64,000 bases of DNA from Rhizobium sp. TH2 (GTDB lineage: Bacteria; Pseudomonadota; Alphaproteobacteria; Rhizobiales; Rhizobiaceae), in the NCBI RefSeq assembly GCF_024707525.1, contig NZ_CP062231.1, forward strand, positions 1,984,001 through 2,048,000, given 5' to 3'. A model generated the notes under the pieces. The model did no database searches. It worked only from the letters and a program-made list of their open reading frames with translations, and had not been told where the DNA came from. The stretch's first letter is position 1, and each line of letters starts with the position of its first letter. This document shows positions 42,431 to 51,916 of the stretch, piece by piece. The translations under genes and the position numbers were made by a program.

Positions 42431-45400
42431 TTACGAGAAGCGTCCGGCGGCGTGTGCGAGCATCGTATAGACCTTGCCCGTATCCGAGGTGAGATAGGAC
42501 TGGGTCAGCACGCGGTCGCGATCGTTGCGGGCGACGTCAGCAAGCAGCTTTTCGAAGTCGCTGATATAACGATCGACGGCCACGCGGAACTCCGCCTCGT
42601 TGTCGTATTTGCGTTTGATGTCGTCGAACGTCTGCTGGCCCTTGAGCGTGTAGAGCCGGCGCGTGAACACGTCGCGCTCGCCGCGCTGGTAGCGGCGCCA
42701 GAGATCGACCGAGGCGTCGTGATCGATCGCGCGGGCGATATCGACCGAAAGCGAGTTGAGCGATTCCACGACATGGCGCGGATTGCGGGCCTCGGGTTGC
42801 TGGACAGTGGCCTGGCTCGTAGCTGCGCGACGTGGTTGCGGTTCGTCCTCACCGTCGTCATCACCCATCGAGGCGTTGCGGAGCAGGTCGGTGATCCAGC
42901 CCTGTCCCTCGGAAAGGCGCGGGGCTTCCTGGCGAGCGGCGCGCTCGACCGGCTGGGCACGCTCGGTGCCGGCGGCACGCACCGGCTGGCTTGCCGCAGG
43001 GGGTGTTGCGACCGGCTGCCGCTCGATGCCGAGGCTGCCGCGTAATCCGGTCGGCTCGGCACGGCTCTGGTCCGCTTCGGGCTGGCGGCGTACCGGCTGT
43101 TCCGGCTCTACCCGGCGAGCAGGCTGCTCGGGCTCCGGTCGGCGAACCGGTTCGGCGCGCAAAACTGGCTCTTCGACAGGCGCCTGATAGGTTTCAATCG
43201 GTTCGGGTTGGCGCGCGACTGCGGTCTGCACCGGCTGCTGCACCACAGGGGCTTGGCGGCGAACGACGGGTTCCGGCTCACGCAGTGATGTCGGTCCGAA
43301 ATTGTCGTCGCGCAGCTGTTCCGAACGGCCGCGCGGTGTCTCAAGATGCGCCGATGACACGCCGATAATGCCGGAAAGTTCCTGCAGCGCCTTGACCTGT
43401 TCGGCGACGGCGCGCCGCATCTGGGCAGCGCTCTCCTTGGCTTCCTCGGGCAGGTCGAACGCCCCACGCTTGAGTTCGGCGCGCGTGTCGTTCAGTTCCT
43501 TGCGGATTTCGCCGGCGGTGCGGCGGATTTCCTCGGTGGCACCGGTGAAGCGGTTGACCGCATCCTCGACGGCTTCCTTGAGCGCATCGCGCATCTGGCT
43601 GGCGGTGGAGATCGAACGCTTGCCGGTTTCACCGAGCAGACGATCGACATCCGAGAGCGAGTTCGAAACGCTGGCCCGGAGCCGCGAGGCGACGTCCTCT
43701 GCGCGTTCATTGGCCCTGCCGAGCGTGCTTTCGACGGCAGCGGAGGCCTCTTCCGCGGCACCCGTCACGGCGGCCTTCATGTTGTCGGCGATGTCGGATG
43801 CGCGCTTCTCGGTATCGGCAAGGATCTTGCCGATGTCGACGAACGAGGCCTGCACCGAACCCTTGAGGTTGGAGTACACCTGGCCCGAACGGCTCTCCGC
43901 CCGGTCGAATGCGGCTTCCACCAGTCCGGCGAGCGACCGCATCGTGTTCTCGATCTCCTCGGAACGATGCACGAGGCCGACGGCCAAGGATTGCAGCGCG
44001 TCCTCGCGCTCTTCGAGCGTTGTGACGAGGTTCGATTGTGCGGCACCGAGCAGGTCGGATGCCTGGCCCAGAACCTTGGAATGGTCGTCGAACCGGCCGA
44101 CAATGTTGGCGATCTGCTGCAGCGTATCGCCCGATACCGACGACAGCCTGTCGGCCTTGCCCTCAAGAAGGCGGGTCGAGGCATGGATCGAGTCGGACAC
44201 CTTGTTGGTGGATTCCGCGAAGCGGTACGCCACGGCGCTCAGGCTCTGGTCGACGGCGCCGAGATTGGTCGTGGCGTCCTCCACCAGCTTCTGGATGCCC
44301 GTGTTGCTCTGGTCGAGTGCGCCGATCAGCCCGGTAACCGTGTCCTTGAGCGTCTGTTCGGTCGAGTTGAGCGCACGTGCGCTCTCTTCTGTACGAGCGG
44401 TAATCGCCGCGACAAGGTTGGAATTTTCCGACCTGAGTTGTGCGGCGCCCTGGAGCGCGGCGGCGCCGATCTTTTCGGCGGCTTCGCGGCCGAGATCGGC
44501 AAAGCTGTCGAGCGCCGGCTGCGCCTTCTCGTCGATCAGGCGTGCGAGTTCCGTGGAGCGTGCCGCCAGCATCGAGTTGAGTTCGCGGGTGCGGTCATCG
44601 AGCGTGGCACGGATCGTCTCGTGGCGGGCACCGAGCGCCTTTTCGGTCGCGTCAAGGCTTTGCTGGACAGCGGCGGCTTCTGTGGTGACCTTGGCGCTGG
44701 TTTCGGCCAGCATCGAGGCAAATGCGTCGGCATCGCCGGTGAGACGTCCCGAAAGTGTTTCGGCCCGCTCGGCCATTGCGCGGGCGAACTCTTCCGAGCG
44801 GCTCGTCGCGGTGCTCGCAAAACCCTCGGAATGGCTGTTGAGCTTGCCTGCGAATTCCTCGGCCCGCTCGGCCAGCGTCCGGGCGAATTCTTCGGAATGG
44901 CTCGCGAGACTGTTGGAGAAGCCGGCGCTACGGGCGGCCATTTCGTCGGTATATTCGAGGCCCTTGCTCGCGACGTTCTCGATCGCGCGCTGTGCCGTCT
45001 CGTCCATATTGGTGGTCGCGTCGATCACTGCGCTGCGCAGCGAGGTCGCGAGGCCAGAGGCCTTGCCATCAATCATCTTCGACACGTTGTCGAGGCCGAT
45101 GCCGAGCGCCTTGTCCATGGTCGAGAGCCGCTCGTCGATCTTCGCCGTGCGCGTGTCGAACGTCTCCGCGATAAGCGTCGCGGCGGTTTCGGTGGCGCTG
45201 TCGAAGCCTTGGATGCGCTGGTCGATGAGGCTGGACAGTTCACGGCCTGCCAGGTCGATCTTGTCGGCGAAGCGGCCGGCGTCGTCGCGCAGACCGGTGT
45301 CGAGCCGGGTAATGCTCGACTCGATCCTGCCGCCGGTGGCGTCGAAGCGTTCGGCCATCTGGGCGAGCGTGCTGTCGAGCCGGGTGCCGAAGGAGTCGGC

Positions 45401-48400
45401 CGCGCGGGCGATCTCGCCGACACTGTCGCCGAAGCGTCCGGCAATCGCCGCAGTCGTCGTCTGCATGATCTGGTCGAGATTGGTCGCACTTTCGGCAACG
45501 GCTTCCTTGAGGGCGATTTCGCGCTCCTCGAGCTTCATATCCAGCGTCATGATATTGCTGAGCATGTTGCCGGCACCGGACTGCAGGCGCTCGTCGAGCG
45601 ATTCAGCACTCGCCTCGATCGTCTGGCGGATCGCCTCGCGATTGGCAACGATCTGTGCGATCAGCGTCTCGGCCTGCCGGTTCAGCGCAATGGTGCTCTG
45701 TTCGATGCCTGCCTTTGCGACGCTGCCGCCGGTCTCGATCACGTCGCGCAGCGCCTCGCGGCTGGCGTCGAGTTGCGAGATCAGGCTTCCCGTCTGTTCC
45801 GATAGCGTCAGCGCCGAGTGATCGAGCGCGATCCGCAGTGCCTCGTGGTCGTTCTCCAGTCGCGATTGCACGGCGCCGGATGTCGCCATCAGCTTCTCTT
45901 CGAGCAGGGCGGCGGCTTTTTCGATTGCTTCGCCCAGCGCCATTTCGCGCTCGGTCAGCGTGGTTTCGAGCTTCCTGGTATTGCTGGCCAGTGCCAGTGC
46001 GCTGGCCTGCATCCGGCCATCGACCGTGTCGGCGGTGGCGTCCAGCACTTGGCGCAGGCTCTTCTCACGCGCCTCGATCTTCTCGGCAAAGCTCATCGCG
46101 CTCTCGCCGAGGCCTTCGGCGCTCTTGGCCATCGCATCGGAAAGGGCATTGGTGTGTTCGACGATGACGCCGGTCATGCCGACGGCGGCGTTCTGGACCG
46201 AGTCGTTGATCGATTTCGCGCTGCGCTCGACATGCTCGCGCAGCTTCTGCTCGCCTTCCTCGAAGGACATTTCCAGCATATTGGCGCCCATCGCGATCGA
46301 GGTGCCGATATTCGTCGCCTGGTCGGCGAGCGTCTCGTCGATCTGCTTGCGGCCTTCGTCGAGCGCGATGGTGATCGCGTTGGTGCGGTCTTCCAGCGTT
46401 GAACGGATCAGTTCGTGCGTGTTGGCGAGCTGGAAGGAGAGGTCGGAACTGCCGTTCTCCAAGACGCTGCCGATTTCCTGCGTCGTGGTCGACAGGGCAT
46501 GGGCGATCTCGCCACTGGTGGCGGCAAGCGCTGTCGAAAGCTGGCCCGTGACCGTCGCGACGGTGGCGGCGATCTGATCTGTCGCGGACGACGCCCGTCC
46601 GGTGATTTCCTCGGCGGCAAGGCCGATAGACGCTGAAAGCCCCGTCGTAGCGGAGAGAACGGAATTGTCGATTGCGCTGCTCGCCGTCGAAGCCTTCTCG
46701 TTGATTTCGCTGGCGACCTGGTGAAGGGAAGCCGAAATGCCTGACGTGGCGGCCAATACGGATTCACTAATCCTGCCACTGGCTTCCGTCGACCGCGCGG
46801 TGATCTCGCTGGTGACCTGATCCAGTGAAGCCGAAATGCCCGATGTGGCGGACAAAACGGATTCGCCGATACTGCCACTTGCCTCCGTTGCCCGCACTTT
46901 GATCTCATTGGCGACCTGTTCCACGGATGTGGAGAGCCCTGACGCCGCCAAAAGAACGGACTCGGAAAGTCCTGATGTCGCCGAGAGTACGGATTGATCA
47001 ATCCTTCTGCTGGCTTCCGCGGCCTTTTCGCCGATCTCGCTGGCCACGAGGTCAAGCGAGGCCGAAATGCCTGATGTCGCCGACAATACGGATTCGGTGA
47101 TACTGTCGCCGGCCGCCGCTGCGCGGTCGGTGATCTCGTTGGCGACCTGATCGACGGAGATGGAAAAACCCGATGTCGCCAGGGCCACGGATTCATTGAT
47201 CCTGTTGGTGGCTTCCGTCGCCTTTTCGAGAATCTCGGTGCCGGCCATATCGACTGAAATCGAAACACCGGATGTCGCCGACATGACGGATTCGCTGATC
47301 CGGTCGCTGGCCGAAGCCGCCCGGCTGCCGATCTCGTCGGCGGCAAGCTCGACCGAAGTGGAAAGCCCCGATGTGGCCGTCAGCAGGGCTTCGTTGATCT
47401 CGTTGCTGGCGCCGGTCGCACGGCTGCCGATCTCACCGGCGGCGGCCTGCACCGTCGATGTGATCCGGTCCGCGGCGGCGGTTACCGCGCCGCTCATATT
47501 GCTGTCGGTCATGGCGAGCGCGTCGGCGATGCGGCGCGTCGACTCGTCCGTCACCTGTTTCAGATTGCTGGCGCCGCTGTTGATGAGGTCGGATACCGCT
47601 GCGGCGCGCGCCTGCAGGCTCTCGTCCAGCTTTTCCTGATGTTCGGTAAAGGTAGCCGCGATGGTGATCGCATTTTCGCCAAGCGTGCGGGCAAGCCGCG
47701 TGCGGGCATCCTCGACATTGCCGGTGATGAGTTCGGTGCCGCGCGCAACCGCCGTTTCCAGCCGCTGCTGATTGTCGCTGAAAGCCGCCTCGATCCGCGC
47801 CGATTTGTCGTCGAGCACGCTTGCGATCTTTTCGTGACCGGAATTGACGGCGACCGTGATCGCTTCGGCGCTGTCCGTGATCTTGGCGATCATATCGTCG
47901 GCCTTGCCGCCGAAGCCCACCTCGATCTGCTGGTGCGCCTTGCCGAGGACGTCCGATATCGCCACAAACCGGCTTTCGAGTGCCGTCTCGATAATATCCT
48001 GGCCCGTGCTGAGCGCGGTCTCCAGCGCGATCGACTGGCCGGCGAAGGACGACGTCATGCGGTCGACCGAGGAGGCGAGGATACTGTCGAGCGCATCGCA
48101 CGCGCCGCCCACCGTATCGTTGATCCGTGCCAGGCTCTCGGAAAGCTTCGCGTCGAGCGTGCCCGAGCGCTGGTCGAAGGCGGCGGCGAATTCATTGAGG
48201 CGGCCGTCGAAAGCCGACGACACCACCTCGACGGAGGACCGCAGCTTCTCTTCAAAGAAGCTCGAACGGACATCGAGATCCATCACCGCGTCGTCGGCAG
48301 CCGACTGCATCGACTGGCGGAAGGTCGAACCCTTTTCGTCAAGCGCGGAATTCAGTGAGTTCAGGACATCATCGAGGCCCGAAGTGATCGCCTGACCGCC

Positions 48401-49603
48401 CGATGTGAGGGACTCGCTGATCTGCTTGGTGCGCGCGATCAGCGTCTCGTTGAGTTGCTTGGTGCGCTCCTGCAGCGCATTGTTCAGCTTGTCGGTGTTG
48501 GCGTCGAGCAGCGAGGCGCGGGTCTCGAAATCGGACAGAAGTGCCTTGCCGCGCTCGCGCAGCGTCGAGGACAGCGCGTCGATGCGATTGTCGAAATCGT
48601 TCGCCAGGGCGACGCCGCTGGCGCTCAATGCCGACAGCAGGTTCTCGGTCTTGACCGAAAGCAGGCTTTCGATCGAGTTCGACGCCATGCCCGAGCGTTC
48701 CATGAAGATCGCCGCCTGAGTGTCGATCATCTTCGCGACGGCTTCGCCGGAGGTGGCGATATTGCGCGAGATGTTGAGGCTTGCGGCCGCGAGCTCTTCC
48801 TTCAGCTGTTCATGGGCGCCGGAGATCGACGAGCGCACCCGCTCGGCATGCCCGACGATCGCCTCGCGCTCGGAGCCGAGCTCCTGCACGAGGGTGCGGA
48901 CCCGCATTTCATTGTCCGTATAACTGCGCTCCAGCGCGTTGACCTCGGAATGAACCAGCGTCTCGAGTTCGGAGGCACGCGCAATGGTGCGCTCGATGCC
49001 TTCGTTCATGGCGGTCACCTGGCGGCGCACCGCCTGGCCGACGCTCATGATGCGATCGGTCGCGGCACTCTCGGGCTCCGCGAGCCTGAGTGCGACCTCG
49101 GCCATCGAACGGGCGGCCTGGCGCAATTCCCGTGCACGGGCGATCATATTGGCGAAAGCGAAGAAGATCGCGATCGGAAACAATGTCGCAACCAGCACGC
49201 CAAAGGCGCCGGGCAGGGCGGCCAGTTGCTGGAACGAACGGATTTCCCAAATAGCCGGCGCATAGAACAGGTGCGCGGCACCAATGCCGAGCAGAACCCA
49301 GATTACGGAAGCGATGGCCGCCATGCGCATCGGGGATTTGGAGGAGGCGTCCATTCCACCCAGCAATTGCGGTTGGAGATTGGAACGCTGGTCGTTGGCG
49401 GCGCGGAGCTGCGGCGACTTCGGCGCCTGTTCGGGTGCCAGTGACCGGGCGTTGTCTTCCTGGGAAGCACGCGCCTCGTCGGGGCTGCGGCCGGACTGGG
49501 CCTCGCCCTTGCGGCCGTCGTCCTGGAAGTCGATGGCAAGGGCATCCTCAAGCGCCTTGTAGGCGTTTTCCTCAACCGCTTCGTTGTCGCGCTTCGTCGC
49601 CAT
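42431..49603 (-). CDS. gpr: Giant apolipoprotein-like growth pole ring protein (GPR/RgsE family)
   Basis: A 2390-residue protein from the ATG at 49603 (GAGG nine bases upstream). After a 90-residue acidic cytoplasmic segment come two transmembrane helices (ASVIWVLLGIGAAHLFYAPA and VATLFPIAIFFAFANM), then nearly 2000 residues of continuous amphipathic helix. A core of nine 33-residue repeats, VLSATSGISASLDQVASEI, occupies about 46500-47450. A proline-rich linker and a conserved C-terminal domain (LWRRYQRGERDVFTRRLYTL) end the protein. This matches Agrobacterium GPR and Sinorhizobium RgsE, essential ring-forming proteins at the growing pole in Rhizobiales. The 2115-residue Agrobacterium protein is slightly shorter. 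Confidence 0.9.
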   Translation of the reverse strand: MATKRDNEAVEENAYKALEDALAIDFQDDGRKGEAQSGRSPDEARASQEDNARSLAPEQAPKSPQLRAANDQRSNLQPQLLGGMDASSKSPMRMAAIASVIWVLLGIGAAHLFYAPAIWEIRSFQQLAALPGAFGVLVATLFPIAIFFAFANMIARARELRQAARSMAEVALRLAEPESAATDRIMSVGQAVRRQVTAMNEGIERTIARASELETLVHSEVNALERSYTDNEMRVRTLVQELGSEREAIVGHAERVRSSISGAHEQLKEELAAASLNISRNIATSGEAVAKMIDTQAAIFMERSGMASNSIESLLSVKTENLLSALSASGVALANDFDNRIDALSSTLRERGKALLSDFETRASLLDANTDKLNNALQERTKQLNETLIARTKQISESLTSGGQAITSGLDDVLNSLNSALDEKGSTFRQSMQSAADDAVMDLDVRSSFFEEKLRSSVEVVSSAFDGRLNEFAAAFDQRSGTLDAKLSESLARINDTVGGACDALDSILASSVDRMTSSFAGQSIALETALSTGQDIIETALESRFVAISDVLGKAHQQIEVGFGGKADDMIAKITDSAEAITVAVNSGHEKIASVLDDKSARIEAAFSDNQQRLETAVARGTELITGNVEDARTRLARTLGENAITIAATFTEHQEKLDESLQARAAAVSDLINSGASNLKQVTDESTRRIADALAMTDSNMSGAVTAAADRITSTVQAAAGEIGSRATGASNEINEALLTATSGLSTSVELAADEIGSRAASASDRISESVMSATSGVSISVDMAGTEILEKATEATNRINESVALATSGFSISVDQVANEITDRAAAAGDSITESVLSATSGISASLDLVASEIGEKAAEASRRIDQSVLSATSGLSESVLLAASGLSTSVEQVANEIKVRATEASGSIGESVLSATSGISASLDQVTSEITARSTEASGRISESVLAATSGISASLHQVASEINEKASTASSAIDNSVLSATTGLSASIGLAAEEITGRASSATDQIAATVATVTGQLSTALAATSGEIAHALSTTTQEIGSVLENGSSDLSFQLANTHELIRSTLEDRTNAITIALDEGRKQIDETLADQATNIGTSIAMGANMLEMSFEEGEQKLREHVERSAKSINDSVQNAAVGMTGVIVEHTNALSDAMAKSAEGLGESAMSFAEKIEAREKSLRQVLDATADTVDGRMQASALALASNTRKLETTLTEREMALGEAIEKAAALLEEKLMATSGAVQSRLENDHEALRIALDHSALTLSEQTGSLISQLDASREALRDVIETGGSVAKAGIEQSTIALNRQAETLIAQIVANREAIRQTIEASAESLDERLQSGAGNMLSNIMTLDMKLEEREIALKEAVAESATNLDQIMQTTTAAIAGRFGDSVGEIARAADSFGTRLDSTLAQMAERFDATGGRIESSITRLDTGLRDDAGRFADKIDLAGRELSSLIDQRIQGFDSATETAATLIAETFDTRTAKIDERLSTMDKALGIGLDNVSKMIDGKASGLATSLRSAVIDATTNMDETAQRAIENVASKGLEYTDEMAARSAGFSNSLASHSEEFARTLAERAEEFAGKLNSHSEGFASTATSRSEEFARAMAERAETLSGRLTGDADAFASMLAETSAKVTTEAAAVQQSLDATEKALGARHETIRATLDDRTRELNSMLAARSTELARLIDEKAQPALDSFADLGREAAEKIGAAALQGAAQLRSENSNLVAAITARTEESARALNSTEQTLKDTVTGLIGALDQSNTGIQKLVEDATTNLGAVDQSLSAVAYRFAESTNKVSDSIHASTRLLEGKADRLSSVSGDTLQQIANIVGRFDDHSKVLGQASDLLGAAQSNLVTTLEEREDALQSLAVGLVHRSEEIENTMRSLAGLVEAAFDRAESRSGQVYSNLKGSVQASFVDIGKILADTEKRASDIADNMKAAVTGAAEEASAAVESTLGRANERAEDVASRLRASVSNSLSDVDRLLGETGKRSISTASQMRDALKEAVEDAVNRFTGATEEIRRTAGEIRKELNDTRAELKRGAFDLPEEAKESAAQMRRAVAEQVKALQELSGIIGVSSAHLETPRGRSEQLRDDNFGPTSLREPEPVVRRQAPVVQQPVQTAVARQPEPIETYQAPVEEPVLRAEPVRRPEPEQPARRVEPEQPVRRQPEADQSRAEPTGLRGSLGIERQPVATPPAASQPVRAAGTERAQPVERAARQEAPRLSEGQGWITDLLRNASMGDDDGEDEPQPRRAATSQATVQQPEARNPRHVVESLNSLSVDIARAIDHDASVDLWRRYQRGERDVFTRRLYTLKGQQTFDDIKRKYDNEAEFRVAVDRYISDFEKLLADVARNDRDRVLTQSYLTSDTGKVYTMLAHAAGRFS
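46540..47450 (-). repeat. Nine 33-residue (99-bp) helical repeats in the GPR-like gene
   Basis: Units read like ASDRISESVMSATSGVSISV followed by DEIGSRA. Thirty-three residues equals three 11-residue turns of an apolipoprotein-like amphipathic helix. One unit carries an 11-residue insertion (SESVLLAASGL), as if one 11-mer had been duplicated. Confidence 0.85.
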
Positions 49604-50047
49604 TCCCGTTCGCCTCATTCATTCTGTGAGCCGCGAAGGGAACCGGCTGAACCGGCGCCTGCTCCCCCGGGGCGGCTTATCCGTCGCGACGGGGGCTTAT
49701 CCATCAATGGATCCATTCGATGAAACGCCGTACTGTCGCATGGAAAGAAGTGCTCTGCCTCAAGGCAAGCCACTCCAGACCTCGTAACTTAGTGGCACAG
49801 AAGCCGTTTTGATACAATCGCTTGGGTTTTCAAAGGTATGATGGTTAACAGAAAATTAACGCTCGTGCCATGAAGTGAAGTCTGAAAACGCAATGAAAAT
49901 AGCGATTTAAAACGTATTAACCATGAGTGTAGTTTCCCGCCCGTGAAATTGCCGCAATTAAGCATTTTTCCGTTAGCGGATGTGATGATCAGTCTATTCG
50001 AAAAGTGGCTGTCCCACAATCAAACATAACAAGGGAATACCCAGACA
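49604..50047. other. Divergent intergenic region between GPR-like and Hpt genes
   Basis: These 444 bases contain no credible gene. The right half is AT-rich and includes the CtrA-type boxes listed separately; both divergent promoters should lie here. Confidence 0.5.
49841..49924. promoter_or_regulatory. CtrA-type boxes between the GPR-like and Hpt genes
   Basis: ATGGTTAA (49841-49848, the inverse of TTAACCAT) overlaps a full TTAA-N7-TTAAC site (49845-49860). A further TTAACCAT lies at 49917-49924. Full and half-site forms both match published alphaproteobacterial CtrA motifs. They are 240 bases from the GPR start and 125-200 from the Hpt start. Confidence 0.55.
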
Positions 50048-50419
50048 ATGGCAGCGTTGAGTATCGCATTCGAAGCCCCCGACAATTACCGGGGTTACAC
50101 TCCTTCCCAGCATCGCCCGATCGACCTCGTTCATCTCGCCAAGCAGACATCCGGTGACAAGGCCCTCGAACTCGAGGTTCTTCACACATTCGCCCGGCAG
50201 GCGCGCAGTTGCATGAATGAACTGGCCTGCGGCGAGGCAGACATCATCACCCAGGCTGCCCATAAGCTCAAGGGTGCGGCGCTGGCCATCGGAGCGTTCA
50301 ACGTCTCCTCGGCCGCCGAGAAGGTGGAGAGCAGGGCGGGTGATGCGGCCGGTATCATCCAGCTCGGCAATGCGATCACGGAAGCCGAGAACTTCATCAA
50401 CACGCTTTCGCGCTCCTGA
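50048..50419 (+). CDS. Hpt (histidine phosphotransfer) domain protein
   Basis: A 123-residue single-domain protein. The phosphoacceptor His is in ITQAAHKLKGAALAIGAF (about residue 72), the HxxKGxxxxxG pattern of Hpt domains, within a four-helix bundle. No receiver or kinase domain is attached, so it must relay phosphate between a hybrid kinase and a response regulator encoded elsewhere. It is divergent from the polar-growth gene with CtrA-type boxes between, which hints at a cell-cycle link. AAGGGAATACCCAGACA precedes the ATG. Confidence 0.85.
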   Translation: MAALSIAFEAPDNYRGYTPSQHRPIDLVHLAKQTSGDKALELEVLHTFARQARSCMNELACGEADIITQAAHKLKGAALAIGAFNVSSAAEKVESRAGDAAGIIQLGNAITEAENFINTLSRS

Positions 50420-50471
50420 CAATGGACGGCAGCGGGGTGTATTCGCCCCGCATCACGCGTCCGCGACGTGA

Positions 50472-50906
<435 letters not shown>

Positions 50907-50940
50907 TAGGGAGAGAGCGGCAATTCCCTGACCTATCGGT

Positions 50941-51026
50941 CAAAAAAAGCCTCGCTCTGTTCTTGAGCGAGGCTAGTGAGACGCATCGTCAACAGGCGAG
51001 GGAGGAGACACCTGCAGCCACTCACA
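50941..51026 (-). ncRNA. Two-hairpin sRNA candidate with a UCUCCUCCCU loop (alpha-r8/MmgR-like)
   Basis: On the minus strand CAGGTG (51014-51009) pairs with CGCCTG (50998-50993) around loop TCTCCTCCCT, inside an outer GTGAG/CTCAC stem (51025-51021 with 50980-50976). A ten-bp stem (50948-50957 with 50965-50974) and TTTTTTTG follow. No gene fits this region, and the DUF922 gene ends 213 bases upstream. Short rhizobial RNAs with a single CUCCUCCC hairpin plus terminator (MmgR, alpha-r8) look like this. I assign the family from memory, with moderate confidence. Confidence 0.65.
50948..50974 (-). terminator. Strong minus-strand terminator
   Basis: A ten-bp AGCCTCGCTC/GAGCGAGGCT stem with a seven-base loop, followed by seven Ts on the minus strand. 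It ends the sRNA candidate and may also serve the ferredoxin gene on the other side. Confidence 0.9.
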
Positions 51027-51238
51027 TGCGCCTTGGGAAACCACAGAAAACCAAACTACCAAGAAACACTCGAACTGCTACTCGCGATTGATATGAGAAC
51101 GCTAATTCAGCGACACCGCAAGTGCAATGGGCGAATATAAAGGGTCAATTCACAGGATTGGGCGCAGGTTTGGCACAAGGTTGGCGGCTCGTTGCGGGAA
51201 AAACACGCAAATCATCCGGAAATGCCGGGGGCGCCGGA

Positions 51239-51898
51239 TTAATTCACCGGCCGAATTGCGACTCGGTAGCGCAGCAATCGAATCATCCGATTCTCGAAAT
51301 TGGCTGCCTCGATGCGGTCGAAGCGCTGCTGATCCTTGTCATGGGCGATCAGGGCTTCCTGTGAGACGCGATTAACCCTGGCCTTCAGCGTCGCGCAGTC
51401 CCGTGTCGTGGGCAAGGCGACTATGGTCTTTTCCAACTGCCTTGCATGCGTGCGTGCGATCTCCGCATGCCGTTCCTCGTGGCGCTTGATATCGGATGCC
51501 AGGGTGTCCCAGAGAAGTGCCATTTCCTTGGTCGCCTTGCGGCGGTTGGACCAGCGCGGCAGCACGAGCTTGGTCGATAGCGAGACCTTGGCGCCGCCGA
51601 TATGGCAGCGACCGTCCTTGCCGATGAAGGTCGCCGAACCGTTGAACTTGATCTGCGTGGCGCCGGGATGCCTGCGGCCGCTCGTCTGCGACAGAGGTCC
51701 ACGACGGCTCATCTCCCGGTCGAGATCGGACGCGGTGCTGCCGCCGATCGAGAAATAGGTGATCGATTTGCGGATGATGGTCTCGCTGGCCGCCGGCAGG
51801 GCGATCGCCGAAAGCGCCAGCGCCACAATGACTGTCTTGAGATGGTCCTGATACCACTTCATGTTTCGCTCCGGCTTACTTTCATATCCTTGTGACAT
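51239..51898 (-). CDS. DUF922 exported protein, putative Zn-dependent protease
   Basis: A 219-residue protein from the ATG at 51898, which has GGAGGAG upstream. An internal ATG at 51862 gives a cleaner signal peptide (MKWYQDHLKTVIVALALSAI, cleavage near LPAASE). The mature part begins ITYFSIGGSTASDLDREMSR and has HEERHAEIARTHARQLE, an HExxH-type motif, as in DUF922 (COG5661, predicted secreted metalloproteases). Activity is unproven for this family. It is divergent from folP with only 18 bases between the two start codons as drawn. Confidence 0.8.
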   Translation of the reverse strand: MSQGYESKPERNMKWYQDHLKTVIVALALSAIALPAASETIIRKSITYFSIGGSTASDLDREMSRRGPLSQTSGRRHPGATQIKFNGSATFIGKDGRCHIGGAKVSLSTKLVLPRWSNRRKATKEMALLWDTLASDIKRHEERHAEIARTHARQLEKTIVALPTTRDCATLKARVNRVSQEALIAHDKDQQRFDRIEAANFENRMIRLLRYRVAIRPVN

Positions 51899-51916
51899 TG
51901 TCTCCTCCGGCGCAAT

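Noticed and set aside
43302..45821. An 839-codon Ser/Ala-rich open frame opposite the GPR-like gene
   Set aside because: It is a mirror of the helical repeat composition; the minus-strand protein has membrane helices and a conserved C-terminal domain.
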